Shown piece by piece: positions 15,482-22,922 of a stretch of DNA of 25,277 nucleotides. Location of the stretch: positions 1 to 25,277 of the forward strand of contig CAZJVJ010000016.1 of assembly GCA_964549635.1 (NCBI GenBank), written 5' to 3'. Under the pieces are notes generated by a model. That model saw only the letters and a list, made by a program, of their open reading frames with translations. It was not told where the DNA came from and ran no database searches. Origin of the DNA: VGNY01 sp964549635 (GTDB lineage Bacteria; Chloroflexota; Dehalococcoidia; GIF9; UBA5629). The translations under genes were made by a program, and so were the position numbers. Numbering within the stretch: position 1 is the first letter of the stretch; the number at the start of each line of letters is the position of its first letter.

Positions 15482-15510
15482 TTTATACCACTTCATCCAA
15501 AACTAGTCAA
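15482..15510 (-). promoter_or_regulatory. Strong promoter for the 23-residue ORF
   Basis: On the minus strand TTGACT (15505-15510), a 17-bp spacer and TATAAA (15482-15487). The start site would lie near 15475, giving a leader of about 43 nt. Confidence 0.6.
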
Positions 15511-15534
15511 CTATTCAGAAAGAGATGCCCCACC

Positions 15535-15563
15535 TTGATTATCATTACCGCAAGAAGTAGAAT
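15535..15563 (+). promoter_or_regulatory. Promoter of the thioesterase-CCA enzyme pair
   Basis: TTGATT (15535-15540), 17-bp spacer and TAGAAT (15558-15563). A leader of about 39 nt carries GGAGG before GTG 15609. Confidence 0.5.
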
Positions 15564-15608
15564 TCCTGCAGCTGAACTGGATGGCTGAACATGCGGAGGT
15601 AAATTGCT

Positions 15609-16016
15609 GTGCCGAAGAAATTTCCATTAAACGCAAAAGGCTTTCACCCGTTCGCTGAACTGATAGGTCTAAAATTTACTTCATGTAAAAAGGGGTACAG
15701 CGAATGCGTTCTGGAGATAAATGAAAGATTTTTGAACCCTCACAGAGTAGTACATGGAGGGGTCATATACTCAATGGCAGATACGGGCATGGGCGCAGCC
15801 CTCTATCCTCATTTAGATAAAGACGAGATTTGCGCCACTGTGGAAATCAAAATAGCTTATTTTGCAGCTTTAGCATCTGGTTTGCTCACCTGCACGACAA
15901 AAGTAATTCACAAGGGTAAAAGGATTGCAGTCCTAGAATCGGAAATAAAGGGTAATGGGCGTCTCGTAGCCAAAGCTTTGGGGACATATTCAATATTTAA
16001 AGCTAAGGGGGATTGA
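15609..16016 (+). CDS. PaaI-type hotdog-fold thioesterase
   Basis: A 135-residue hotdog-fold protein of the PaaI/acyl-CoA thioesterase group, which hydrolyses acyl- or aryl-CoA thioesters. NPHRVVHGGVIYSMADTGMG (43-62) holds the HGG turn and Asp58, the likely catalytic acid. Length is normal for the family; members work as tetramers in the cytoplasm. It starts with GTG 15609 after a strong GGAGG. The CCA enzyme follows 29 nt later, so they probably share a transcript, without an obvious functional link. Substrate unknown. Confidence 0.87.
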   Translation: MPKKFPLNAKGFHPFAELIGLKFTSCKKGYSECVLEINERFLNPHRVVHGGVIYSMADTGMGAALYPHLDKDEICATVEIKIAYFAALASGLLTCTTKVIHKGKRIAVLESEIKGNGRLVAKALGTYSIFKAKGD

Positions 16017-16045
16017 ACACATCTCTTGTAGCTCCAAGGTAGACG

Positions 16046-17290
16046 GTGCCTGATAATTTCGCATCACAACTTGAAAAATACCTGCCACCTCCAATGCTAA
16101 CCGTGATGCAAAATGCTGGCAGAAAAGCAGGCGAGTTAGGTCTTCGGCTCTATCTCGTCGGTGGGGTGGTACGGGACTTTTTTTTGGGTCGAGCCAATTT
16201 CGACTACGATTTGGTGGTGGAAGGCGATGCTATTCATCTAGCTCAGCTGCTAGCAAAGGAAGACCAGGTAAAGTTAACAGTACATCCTCATTTCGGTACG
16301 GCAAGACTTAAATATTCTGATTTTAGCCTTGATTTAGCTACGGCGCGCAGCGAGATCTACAGCAAACCGGGAGCCCTGCCAAAGGTGAAGGAGGCAAGCC
16401 TCAAAGACGACCTATTTCGGCGCGACTTCTCCATAAATGCTATGGCTTTGTGCCTCAATCCGCAAAGCTTCGGTGAGCTAGTTGACCTCTATGGCGGCAG
16501 GGATGACCTAAAAAACCGCCTAATCCGTATCTTGCACCCAAAAAGCTTTATAGATGATGCCACAAGAATACTCAGGGCAATACGCTACGAGCAACGGTTA
16601 GACTTCAAACTGGAGGCAGGGACAGAAAGGTTGCTGCGCCGTGATATAGATATGCTTGACACCCTTAGCGGCGACCGGATCAGACACGAGCTGGAATTGA
16701 TCATGGAAGAAGAGCAACCTGAGCGTGTTTTGGCTCGGGCTGAGGAACTGGGAGTTCTGGCTAAAATGCATCCGGCACTTAAAGGTAATAGATGGCTCTG
16801 TAAAAAGTTTGCCGATGCACGCAAGCTGAGCAGGCAAAGACCACCACTGTCGCTTTACCTGTGCTTGCTTATATACAATCTTACTGAAATGGAAAATGAG
16901 CAGTTTATCCACCGTCTCAACTGCACCAAAAAACTAGCGCAAGCTATGCGCCATACGTTGCAACTCAAATCCCAGCTACATAATATAGCCAAACCCAGAC
17001 TGAGACCTAGTGATATTTACCAGGTGCTTCGAGGGTATACAATACCAGCCATTCAAGCCAATTTGCTGGCAACGGAATCGACAACAGCTTGCCTCAACCT
17101 CAAGTTATACCTGACCAAGCTACGCTATGTTAGACCATTACTAAGTGGAGCGGACCTAAAGAGAATGGGAATCGCTGAGAGCCCGCAACTCGGAAAGATT
17201 TTGAACGAGCTACACAGGGCGAAGCTCGACGGTGAGATAAAGACCAGGCAAGACGAGGAAAGACTGGTTCAAGATTGGCTCCAATCATAA
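16046..17290 (+). CDS. CCA tRNA nucleotidyltransferase / poly(A) polymerase family
   Basis: A 414-residue class II nucleotidyltransferase that builds or repairs the 3' CCA end of tRNA. LYLVGGVVRDFFLG (35-48) is the nucleotide-binding motif, FDYDLVVEGDA holds the catalytic DxD (Asp53, Asp55), and RRDFSINAMAL, RAIRYEQRLDF and DRIRHELELIM are the following family motifs. There is no HD domain. Bacterial members can be full CCA-adding, CC-adding or A-adding enzymes, or poly(A) polymerase; sequence reading alone does not separate them. GTG start at 16046. The 3' end overlaps the convergent ispE by 22 nt. Confidence 0.88.
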   Translation: MPDNFASQLEKYLPPPMLTVMQNAGRKAGELGLRLYLVGGVVRDFFLGRANFDYDLVVEGDAIHLAQLLAKEDQVKLTVHPHFGTARLKYSDFSLDLATARSEIYSKPGALPKVKEASLKDDLFRRDFSINAMALCLNPQSFGELVDLYGGRDDLKNRLIRILHPKSFIDDATRILRAIRYEQRLDFKLEAGTERLLRRDIDMLDTLSGDRIRHELELIMEEEQPERVLARAEELGVLAKMHPALKGNRWLCKKFADARKLSRQRPPLSLYLCLLIYNLTEMENEQFIHRLNCTKKLAQAMRHTLQLKSQLHNIAKPRLRPSDIYQVLRGYTIPAIQANLLATESTTACLNLKLYLTKLRYVRPLLSGADLKRMGIAESPQLGKILNELHRAKLDGEIKTRQDEERLVQDWLQS

Positions 17291-18141
17291 ATGGCGGAGA
17301 CTGAATAAGCCTCTAGACCTTGCTGGCAAAGTTGGCGCCGTATACTTACAGCTTCGTCTTCACTGTTTACAAGTGTATATAAAGCTGGCCCTGAGCCGAC
17401 AAGGTGGATGTCTGTGGCCCCAGCCTGTTCAAAGCGTTTCCAGTCTGTGTCAAGACCCGGAAAGGCATCAAAGGCTACTCTATCAAATATATTGAATAGC
17501 AGGGCAGGGGTAATTTTTTCACCTCGAGACAAGATTTTTAAAGCCCTATAAGTAAACTGGCCTCCAGTGAAATGACGGGCGTCAAGGCGCGAATATAGCT
17601 GCTGTGTTTTTCTAACTGGCTTGGGCAATGGGGGAATGAGCAGGACAAACCAGCCTGGTATCGAAACCGATAAAGGTGTCACCCTTTCACCTCTGCCTTG
17701 AACCAAGGCGGTACCACTATGAATGAAGAAGGGGACATCTGAACCGAGCCTTGCTGCCAGGTTGACCAAATCTGAAGTCAATAGTCCAGTCTCCCAGAGC
17801 CTGTTGAGAGCCAGCAAAGTGGCCGCTGCATCACTGCTGCCACCACCCAGACCAGCCCCCCAAGGTATACGCTTCTCCAGCTTAATCATTGCCCCTTTCC
17901 GACAATTACTCACACTCTTGAGCAATTCTGCTGCCTGAATAACCAGGTTATCTGACGTCTCCAGACTCGGTTCAGTACATTCAAGAGAAATCGCATCCGC
18001 AGGCTCAAAAGAAAGAGTATCATATAGGCCAATCGCCTGAACCAGGCTGTGGACTTCATGATAGCCGTCATCACGTTTACCTAAGACCTCGAGGGTAAGG
18101 TTAATTTTAGCCGGCGCTAACCGCTTCAATATTGCAGTCAC
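17269..18141 (-). CDS. ispE: 4-diphosphocytidyl-2-C-methyl-D-erythritol kinase
   Basis: A 290-residue GHMP kinase of the MEP isoprenoid pathway, phosphorylating CDP-methylerythritol. APAKINLTLEVLGKRDDGYHEV (9-30) contains Lys12 and the family's N-terminal signature; PWGAGLGGGSSDAAATL (93-109) is the ATP-binding loop with Asp104. Length is typical. It starts with GTG at 18139-18141 and has no Shine-Dalgarno site; TATACT ends 7 nt upstream, pointing to a leaderless mRNA. Its 3' end overlaps the convergent CCA enzyme gene by 22 nt. rsmA, often a neighbour of ispE, lies 2 kb away on the same strand. Confidence 0.95.
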   Translation of the reverse strand: MTAILKRLAPAKINLTLEVLGKRDDGYHEVHSLVQAIGLYDTLSFEPADAISLECTEPSLETSDNLVIQAAELLKSVSNCRKGAMIKLEKRIPWGAGLGGGSSDAAATLLALNRLWETGLLTSDLVNLAARLGSDVPFFIHSGTALVQGRGERVTPLSVSIPGWFVLLIPPLPKPVRKTQQLYSRLDARHFTGGQFTYRALKILSRGEKITPALLFNIFDRVAFDAFPGLDTDWKRFEQAGATDIHLVGSGPALYTLVNSEDEAVSIRRQLCQQGLEAYSVSAIYDWSQS

Positions 18142-18148
18142 GATGAAT

Positions 18149-18154
18149 AGTATA
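18149..18154 (-). promoter_or_regulatory. -10 element of likely leaderless ispE promoter
   Basis: On the minus strand TATACT, followed by AT, ends 7 nt before the GTG start, the same box and spacing seen before the gene at 4431. The -35 is poor. Confidence 0.4.
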
Positions 18155-18189
18155 ACACTTCAAGATTAGCTAAAAGAAGCCACTACAGC

Positions 18190-18218
18190 TTGTCGGGCAT
18201 TCTCGCCTGTGACATAAT
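18190..18218 (+). promoter_or_regulatory. Promoter of the alkylsulfatase-like gene
   Basis: TTGTCG (18190-18195), 17-bp spacer and CATAAT (18213-18218). AAGGAG (18238-18243) follows as the Shine-Dalgarno site for ATG 18251. Confidence 0.6.
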
Positions 18219-18250
18219 GACGTTGAAATAACAAAACAAGGAGTCGGCAG

Positions 18251-20032
18251 ATGAGTATATTCGAAATTGTTTGTTTGAGCTCAATCAATAGCCGTAGGAA
18301 AGATAAATTGCTGGTATTAACGCTGGTTATGGTTTTAGTTCTTATTGCCAGCGTCGGTTGCGCACCGAAAACTGAACTAGCTGAATCGCCAGTTCCGGCT
18401 GTTACGTCATCACCACAACCAAGCCAGCTTTTAGCTGAGCATTGTAAGCGGTTCAATAAAAGGGTGGAAAAGGTAACGGATGGAGTCTATGTAGCCATCG
18501 GTTATGCTCTGGCCAACTCCGTACTAATAGTTGCTCCCGAAGGCAGGATAATCGTTGATACTACAGAAAGCATGGAGGCGGCACGTGAGATAAAGAAGGA
18601 GTTCGATGAAATATCAAATTCACCGGTGGTGGCGGTCATCTACAGCCACGGCCATCCCGACCATATTCTAGGCGCATCGATTTTTATGGAAAAGGATACT
18701 GAGGTTTACGCACACGAGGGGTTCGCTGATTTCATTAAACAGCAATATGGTCTATGTTTGCCTTTAATAACCGTGCGCGGGACGAGGCAATTTGGTACAG
18801 CACTGCCTGAGGGCTGGATACCTTGCCATGGCTGCGGCATTAAGCTCATACTGGATAAGGATGAAACACCGATTATCATCTTCCCCACCAGGGTTTTCAA
18901 GGACGAGATGCGGGCAAACATCGGGGGGCAGGAGTTGCTTTTGGTACATGCGCCGGGAGAAACTGAAGACCAGCTTTTCGTCTGGCTGCCCGATAAGAAA
19001 GTCCTTATCTGCGGCGATAATTACTATCCCGCTTTTCCTAACCTTTACACTATACGTGGCACTATGCCTCGCCCTGTAGCCGGCTGGTTCAAATCGATAG
19101 ATAGAATGCGTGACCTAGGTGCAGAGTATTTGGTGCCGATGCATGGCGAGCCAGAGCAGGGAACCGAACGGATTGACAGGTTGCTCACAGCGTACAGAGA
19201 TGCCATCCAGTATATCCATGATGCTGTGGTCAGAGGTATAAACAAACAGAAAACACCAGACCAGCTTGTGGAAGAAATAACACTGCCACCGCACCTGGCT
19301 AACATACCAGAACTTAAAGAGCTTTATGGAAAGCTCTCCTGGAGTATCAGGGGCATTTATGAAGGTTATGTAGGTTGGTTCGACGGTAACGCTACAAACT
19401 TGGAACCTTTATCCTCCAAGGCCAGGGCCGAAAAGATAATAAAGCTGGCTGGTGGCAAAGATAGGCTAATCATGGAAGCCCGTAACGCATTGGACAACGG
19501 AGAATTCCAGTGGGCTGCCGAGATTGCCGATATGTTGCTGGTTACCGAACCGGACGGCGCAGAGGCGCGCGAAATCAAGGCAGAGGCACTTTTCAGGTTG
19601 GGTGAGGCTTCTCACAACAGTATCGCCCGCTCCTATTATTTCTCCCAGTCGCAGGAATTAAGAGGGAGACTCGAGCCGTCGAAGCCACTGAAAATAGATG
19701 CAGAATATGCCCATACCATCGATATTGACCTTATATTTAGCAACCTGCCAATCTATTTTGATCCCTATGCCGGCGCCAACAAACGGATAACCGGTGCATT
19801 CAAAATGACAGATACTGGCGAGACGTACAGAGCCATAGTGCGTCAGGGTGTGCTGGAAGTCCGCCCTGGCCTTCCTCAGAATCCTGACTTTGTCATTAAC
19901 ATAGACAGCAACGCCTTTAAGGAATTGATGCTGGGTGTAAGCAAGCCTATCAAGCTTTTGACAAGTGGGCGTATGAAAATAGAAGGCAGCCTGCCTAAAC
20001 TGCTGGAGTTTTTCTCCCTGTTCAAGCGGTGA
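18251..20032 (+). CDS. Alkylsulfatase-like metallo-beta-lactamase-fold lipoprotein
   Basis: A 593-residue protein resembling type III (SdsA1/BDS1-type) alkylsulfatases, zinc enzymes that cleave alkyl sulfate esters. The N-terminus has a long basic n-region, a hydrophobic segment (20-34) and a lipobox ASVG-C (Cys37), so it should be a surface lipoprotein. The metallo-beta-lactamase domain (about 70-310) holds SHGHPDH (His133, His135, Asp137, His138) and MHGEP. LSWSIRGIYEGYVGWFDGN matches the dimerisation domain, and the last 100 residues (about 490-593) form the SCP2-like C-terminal domain. It is somewhat shorter than SdsA1. Substrate is inferred from the architecture only. Its stop lies 8 nt from that of the convergent rsmA. 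Confidence 0.85.
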   Translation: MSIFEIVCLSSINSRRKDKLLVLTLVMVLVLIASVGCAPKTELAESPVPAVTSSPQPSQLLAEHCKRFNKRVEKVTDGVYVAIGYALANSVLIVAPEGRIIVDTTESMEAAREIKKEFDEISNSPVVAVIYSHGHPDHILGASIFMEKDTEVYAHEGFADFIKQQYGLCLPLITVRGTRQFGTALPEGWIPCHGCGIKLILDKDETPIIIFPTRVFKDEMRANIGGQELLLVHAPGETEDQLFVWLPDKKVLICGDNYYPAFPNLYTIRGTMPRPVAGWFKSIDRMRDLGAEYLVPMHGEPEQGTERIDRLLTAYRDAIQYIHDAVVRGINKQKTPDQLVEEITLPPHLANIPELKELYGKLSWSIRGIYEGYVGWFDGNATNLEPLSSKARAEKIIKLAGGKDRLIMEARNALDNGEFQWAAEIADMLLVTEPDGAEAREIKAEALFRLGEASHNSIARSYYFSQSQELRGRLEPSKPLKIDAEYAHTIDIDLIFSNLPIYFDPYAGANKRITGAFKMTDTGETYRAIVRQGVLEVRPGLPQNPDFVINIDSNAFKELMLGVSKPIKLLTSGRMKIEGSLPKLLEFFSLFKR

Positions 20033-20040
20033 CTCAAATT

Positions 20041-20892
20041 TCAAGGAGCAGTGGACAAAGCTTCATATAACCTTGCCCATTCATCAAGGCTAAGTGTTTC
20101 AGCCCGGCGCTGAGGCTCTATGTTGACCTTCTTTAATAGAAGAGCCATTTCGCTTGGTTTAACCCTCAGACTACGTGCCAGGGAATTGTGTAACTGCTTG
20201 CGCGGCGAACTGAACCCACATCTAACCACCTCAAAAAAGCGATCTATGTCGGCTACCTTCACCGCAGGTTCTGGTAACAGGTCAAGACGCAGTATAACCG
20301 AGTCTACCTTTGGTGGCGGATAAAAGCTGTGTGCTGGCACGTAAGCAACGATTTTCGGCCTGCTGTACACTTGCAAACTTACTGCTAGCAGGCTCATCTT
20401 GCCAGGACCGGCAGCGATAGCTTCACCAACCTCTTTCTGTACCATGACCACCATCATAGATGGCTTCGGTGAAGCTTCCAAAAAATGGTGCAATACTGGA
20501 GACGTAATATAGTAGGGGAGGTTGGCCACCACTTTATAATTTCTTCTCCCTCCCAGTATTTGTGGTAAGCTGACTTTGAGTATGTCAGCGTTAATCACCC
20601 TAACATTCGCTGTAGAGCTTAATCTGCGATTTAACAGCGAAGCCAGCCCGGTATCAAGCTCGACAGCGATAATACTACCAGCCCTTCGAGCTAGCTCCAC
20701 AGTGAGCACACCCAGACCAGGGCCTACTTCGACGATGGTATCTTCCGGAGATAACTGAGCTGCTTCAATTATGGTATGCAAAACCGTATCATCTATAAGG
20801 AAATGCTGTCCCAAACTTTTTTTGGCTTTGATACATGACTCACGAAGCAGCCTTTTAGTTTCAACCAGGAGTGGGCTCGTTTCTTTACGCAC
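20041..20892 (-). CDS. rsmA: 16S rRNA dimethyladenosine transferase KsgA/RsmA
   Basis: A 283-residue SAM-dependent methyltransferase that dimethylates two adjacent adenosines near the 3' end of 16S rRNA during small-subunit maturation. KSLGQHFLID (25-34), SAM-binding VEVGPGLGVLT (54-64) and catalytic NLPYYITSP (124-132) are diagnostic, and the C-terminal helical domain is complete. It starts with GTG 20890-20892, 31 nt after the amidohydrolase stop, without a strong Shine-Dalgarno site, so it is probably expressed from the upstream SDR/amidohydrolase transcript. Confidence 0.95.
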   Translation of the reverse strand: MRKETSPLLVETKRLLRESCIKAKKSLGQHFLIDDTVLHTIIEAAQLSPEDTIVEVGPGLGVLTVELARRAGSIIAVELDTGLASLLNRRLSSTANVRVINADILKVSLPQILGGRRNYKVVANLPYYITSPVLHHFLEASPKPSMMVVMVQKEVGEAIAAGPGKMSLLAVSLQVYSRPKIVAYVPAHSFYPPPKVDSVILRLDLLPEPAVKVADIDRFFEVVRCGFSSPRKQLHNSLARSLRVKPSEMALLLKKVNIEPQRRAETLSLDEWARLYEALSTAP

Positions 20893-20923
20893 TTGCAGTC
20901 TTCAAATCTGCGATTCTGAACTC

Positions 20924-21787
20924 TTAAATGTTCAGCTTAAGGATCCTCTGGGCATTCTTATACAAAACCTTTTCAACCACCTCCGGTTTGTAGCCTCCGC
21001 TTTCGAATTCTTGGAGCCATCGCTTTGGGGGTATCTCGGGGTAATCAGAGCCAAACATAAACTTATCCTGCAGTCTGCCATTTATCTCTCGCCTGAGTGA
21101 CTCGGGAAAGTATTTTGGTGCCCAACCGGAAAGGTCCGCATATACATTTCCTTTATGAATAAGGACAGCAATTTGCTCTTCGTGCCAGGGCCAGGCGGGA
21201 TGAATCATGACTATAGTCAAATCGGGGAAATCGGCAGCCACATCGTCAATATAAGGGATAGGTCTTGTATAGCTTAAACGCACCCCATAACCACCAGGCA
21301 TACCAGCCCCAGCGCCGGTAGTTCCTGTGTGAAAGGAGACCGGAATTTTCAATTCCACACATTTCTCGTAAAGTGGATAAAATCGCCTGTCATTAGGGTA
21401 AAAAGCCTGAAGCGCCGGCTGAAATTTCAATCCCATCAACCCCAGTTCCTTAACGCACCGCTCCAGTTCCTTTATAGCTGCCCTTCCCTTCCAGGGGTCT
21501 ATCATTGCCCAGCCACCGATAAATACATCGGGGAACTTCTTAATCAGCCTAGCCACCTCGTCATTGCTATTACTGGTATCAATACCGCTCGTGGTCTGTG
21601 TATCCCAGCCTATCAGGATAGCCTTTATTTCCAGGTCCCTGAAATCCTGTGCCATCTCTTCGTCTGTTTTAACCTTATACTCAACCCCGTAATATTTGGA
21701 GATATACTCCACAAGCTCTGCTCCCCAGATACGCTTGCGGTCAAAAGCTGCTGTGCTCGGGTGGACGTGAACATCTATAGCCCTCAT
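20924..21787 (-). CDS. Amidohydrolase-2 family metal-dependent hydrolase
   Basis: A predicted 287-residue TIM-barrel enzyme of the amidohydrolase_2 (ACMSD-like) family, which includes decarboxylases and hydrolases of aromatic and dicarboxylic acids. DVHVHP (metal ligands His7, His9), VSFHTGTTG, MIHPAWPW and FGSDYPEIP (metal/catalytic Asp) are seen in order. ATG 21785-21787 is chosen over the upstream in-frame start at 21805 because an ideal AAAGGAGG lies just before it. It follows the SDR gene by 14 nt, so the two should form an operon. The substrate is unknown; the pairing suggests degradation of a cyclic or carboxylic acid intermediate. Confidence 0.85.
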   Translation of the reverse strand: MRAIDVHVHPSTAAFDRKRIWGAELVEYISKYYGVEYKVKTDEEMAQDFRDLEIKAILIGWDTQTTSGIDTSNSNDEVARLIKKFPDVFIGGWAMIDPWKGRAAIKELERCVKELGLMGLKFQPALQAFYPNDRRFYPLYEKCVELKIPVSFHTGTTGAGAGMPGGYGVRLSYTRPIPYIDDVAADFPDLTIVMIHPAWPWHEEQIAVLIHKGNVYADLSGWAPKYFPESLRREINGRLQDKFMFGSDYPEIPPKRWLQEFESGGYKPEVVEKVLYKNAQRILKLNI

Positions 21788-21801
21788 TTCAAAGCCTCCT
21801 T

Positions 21802-22593
21802 TCACATCATTGTATAACCACCGCTGACACTGATAGTCTGCCCTGTTATAAAACTGGCTACATCTGACGCCAAAAAGACAACAAGGTTGGCTACATCCTG
21901 TGGCTTACCCAGCCGGCGCAAGGGATATGCTTTTGCTGCTTTTTCCTGAACCTCCGGAGTCAAGAGTTGAGCCATCGGACTTTTCCACATGCTGAACTCA
22001 CCGATATGCTCAGGGTTTTCTGGCAATGTCATCCCAGGACAGACCACGTTGACATTTATTCCGTAACGCCCCAGTTCCCGGGCTAACGATTTAGACATGG
22101 CGATGACACCACCCTTACATCCGCTGTAGACTGCTTCTCTGTATTCACCCATCCTGCCGGCATCGGAGCTAATCGTTATGATTTTGCCATATTTTCGCTC
22201 AATCATGTGGTCCAAAACCGCCCGGGTACAGTTTATGACTCCCCAGAAATTGATGTTTACTTCCTTCTCCCACTCCTCTCGTGGCTTTTCGATAAACAGC
22301 CGGTCCATCCCCCAGCCTACGTTATTCACCAGTATGTCTATTCTACCGCATTGCTCCAGCGTCTTTTTGACCATAGCCGTCACCGAGTCAACATTGGTAA
22401 CATCGGTTTTAATAACGATAGCCTTGCCACCCAGATCGTTGGCTTCTCTGGCCACCTTTTGGCCTTGCACATCATCGATTTCAGCGATTACTACCTTTGC
22501 CCCCTCCTTGGCGAAGGTTAATGCAATAGCCCGACCGATGTTTGAACCACCACCAGTAACAATTGCAACCTTGTCAGATAGATTCAAATCCAT
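21802..22593 (-). CDS. Short-chain dehydrogenase/reductase (SDR)
   Basis: A 263-residue classical SDR, NAD(P)-dependent. TGGGSNIG (13-20) binds the cofactor; NNVG at 90-93, Ser142/143, Tyr156 and Lys160 (YSGCK) form the active site; the C-terminal SVSGGYTMM tail is typical. It resembles cyclic hydroxyacyl-CoA dehydrogenases such as BadH and 3-oxoacyl reductases; the substrate is not certain. The frame stays open upstream to 22773, but that extension is the SRP RNA, so ATG 22591-22593 is the start, preceded by GGAGG 7 nt upstream. The amidohydrolase follows after 14 nt. Confidence 0.9.
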   Translation of the reverse strand: MDLNLSDKVAIVTGGGSNIGRAIALTFAKEGAKVVIAEIDDVQGQKVAREANDLGGKAIVIKTDVTNVDSVTAMVKKTLEQCGRIDILVNNVGWGMDRLFIEKPREEWEKEVNINFWGVINCTRAVLDHMIERKYGKIITISSDAGRMGEYREAVYSGCKGGVIAMSKSLARELGRYGINVNVVCPGMTLPENPEHIGEFSMWKSPMAQLLTPEVQEKAAKAYPLRRLGKPQDVANLVVFLASDVASFITGQTISVSGGYTMM

Positions 22594-22616
22594 GTTGGCC
22601 TCCAGCTTTTTGATAT

Positions 22617-22884
22617 GGGTCGTGCACCGACCGTCGACCTTGCCTCCCGGCTTGCCACGGTTAGCCAGCTCCGACCAGGTAGCCTTGCGGCACCCGGAGG
22701 TGCTATTTACCGCTGCTTCCTTCCGGACCTGACGGGGTTCATAGTTCTCCGCCGCGCAAGACCCAGCCCTCAACGCCGCTTTACCGCAGCAGTCCCAAAA
22801 GACATAGACCTCGAGTCGGAATTCAACCCCGCTATAGCGGATCTCGGGTACAGGGCACCGCTAGCTCCCCGTCTAGCACGACCC
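22617..22884 (-). ncRNA. ffs: Signal recognition particle RNA, large Bacillus type
   Basis: A 268-nt RNA. The S-domain core GTCAGGTCCGGAAGGAAGCA (around 22710-22732, minus strand) is the universal SRP hairpin, flanked by pairing arms CTTGCG..GC / GCCGCAAG. The 5' part GTGCTAGACGGGGAGCTAGC and GGTGCCCTGTACC match the Alu domain of Bacillus-type scRNA. The ends GGGTCGTGC and GCACGACCC pair perfectly and set the boundaries. The RNA binds Ffh and targets membrane proteins co-translationally. A promoter ends 5 nt upstream; no T-run terminator follows, and the SDR start codon is 23 nt downstream. Confidence 0.96.
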
Positions 22885-22889
22885 ACCAA

Positions 22890-22919
22890 ATACTACTATG
22901 GAGTAGGGAACTTTTTCAA
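22890..22919 (-). promoter_or_regulatory. Promoter of the SRP RNA
   Basis: On the minus strand TTGAAA (22914-22919), an 18-bp spacer and TAGTAT (22890-22895). The first base of the RNA (22884) lies 5 nt downstream of the -10, as expected. The -35 ends 3 bp from the upstream phosphoesterase stop. Confidence 0.7.
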
Positions 22920-22922
22920 GGC

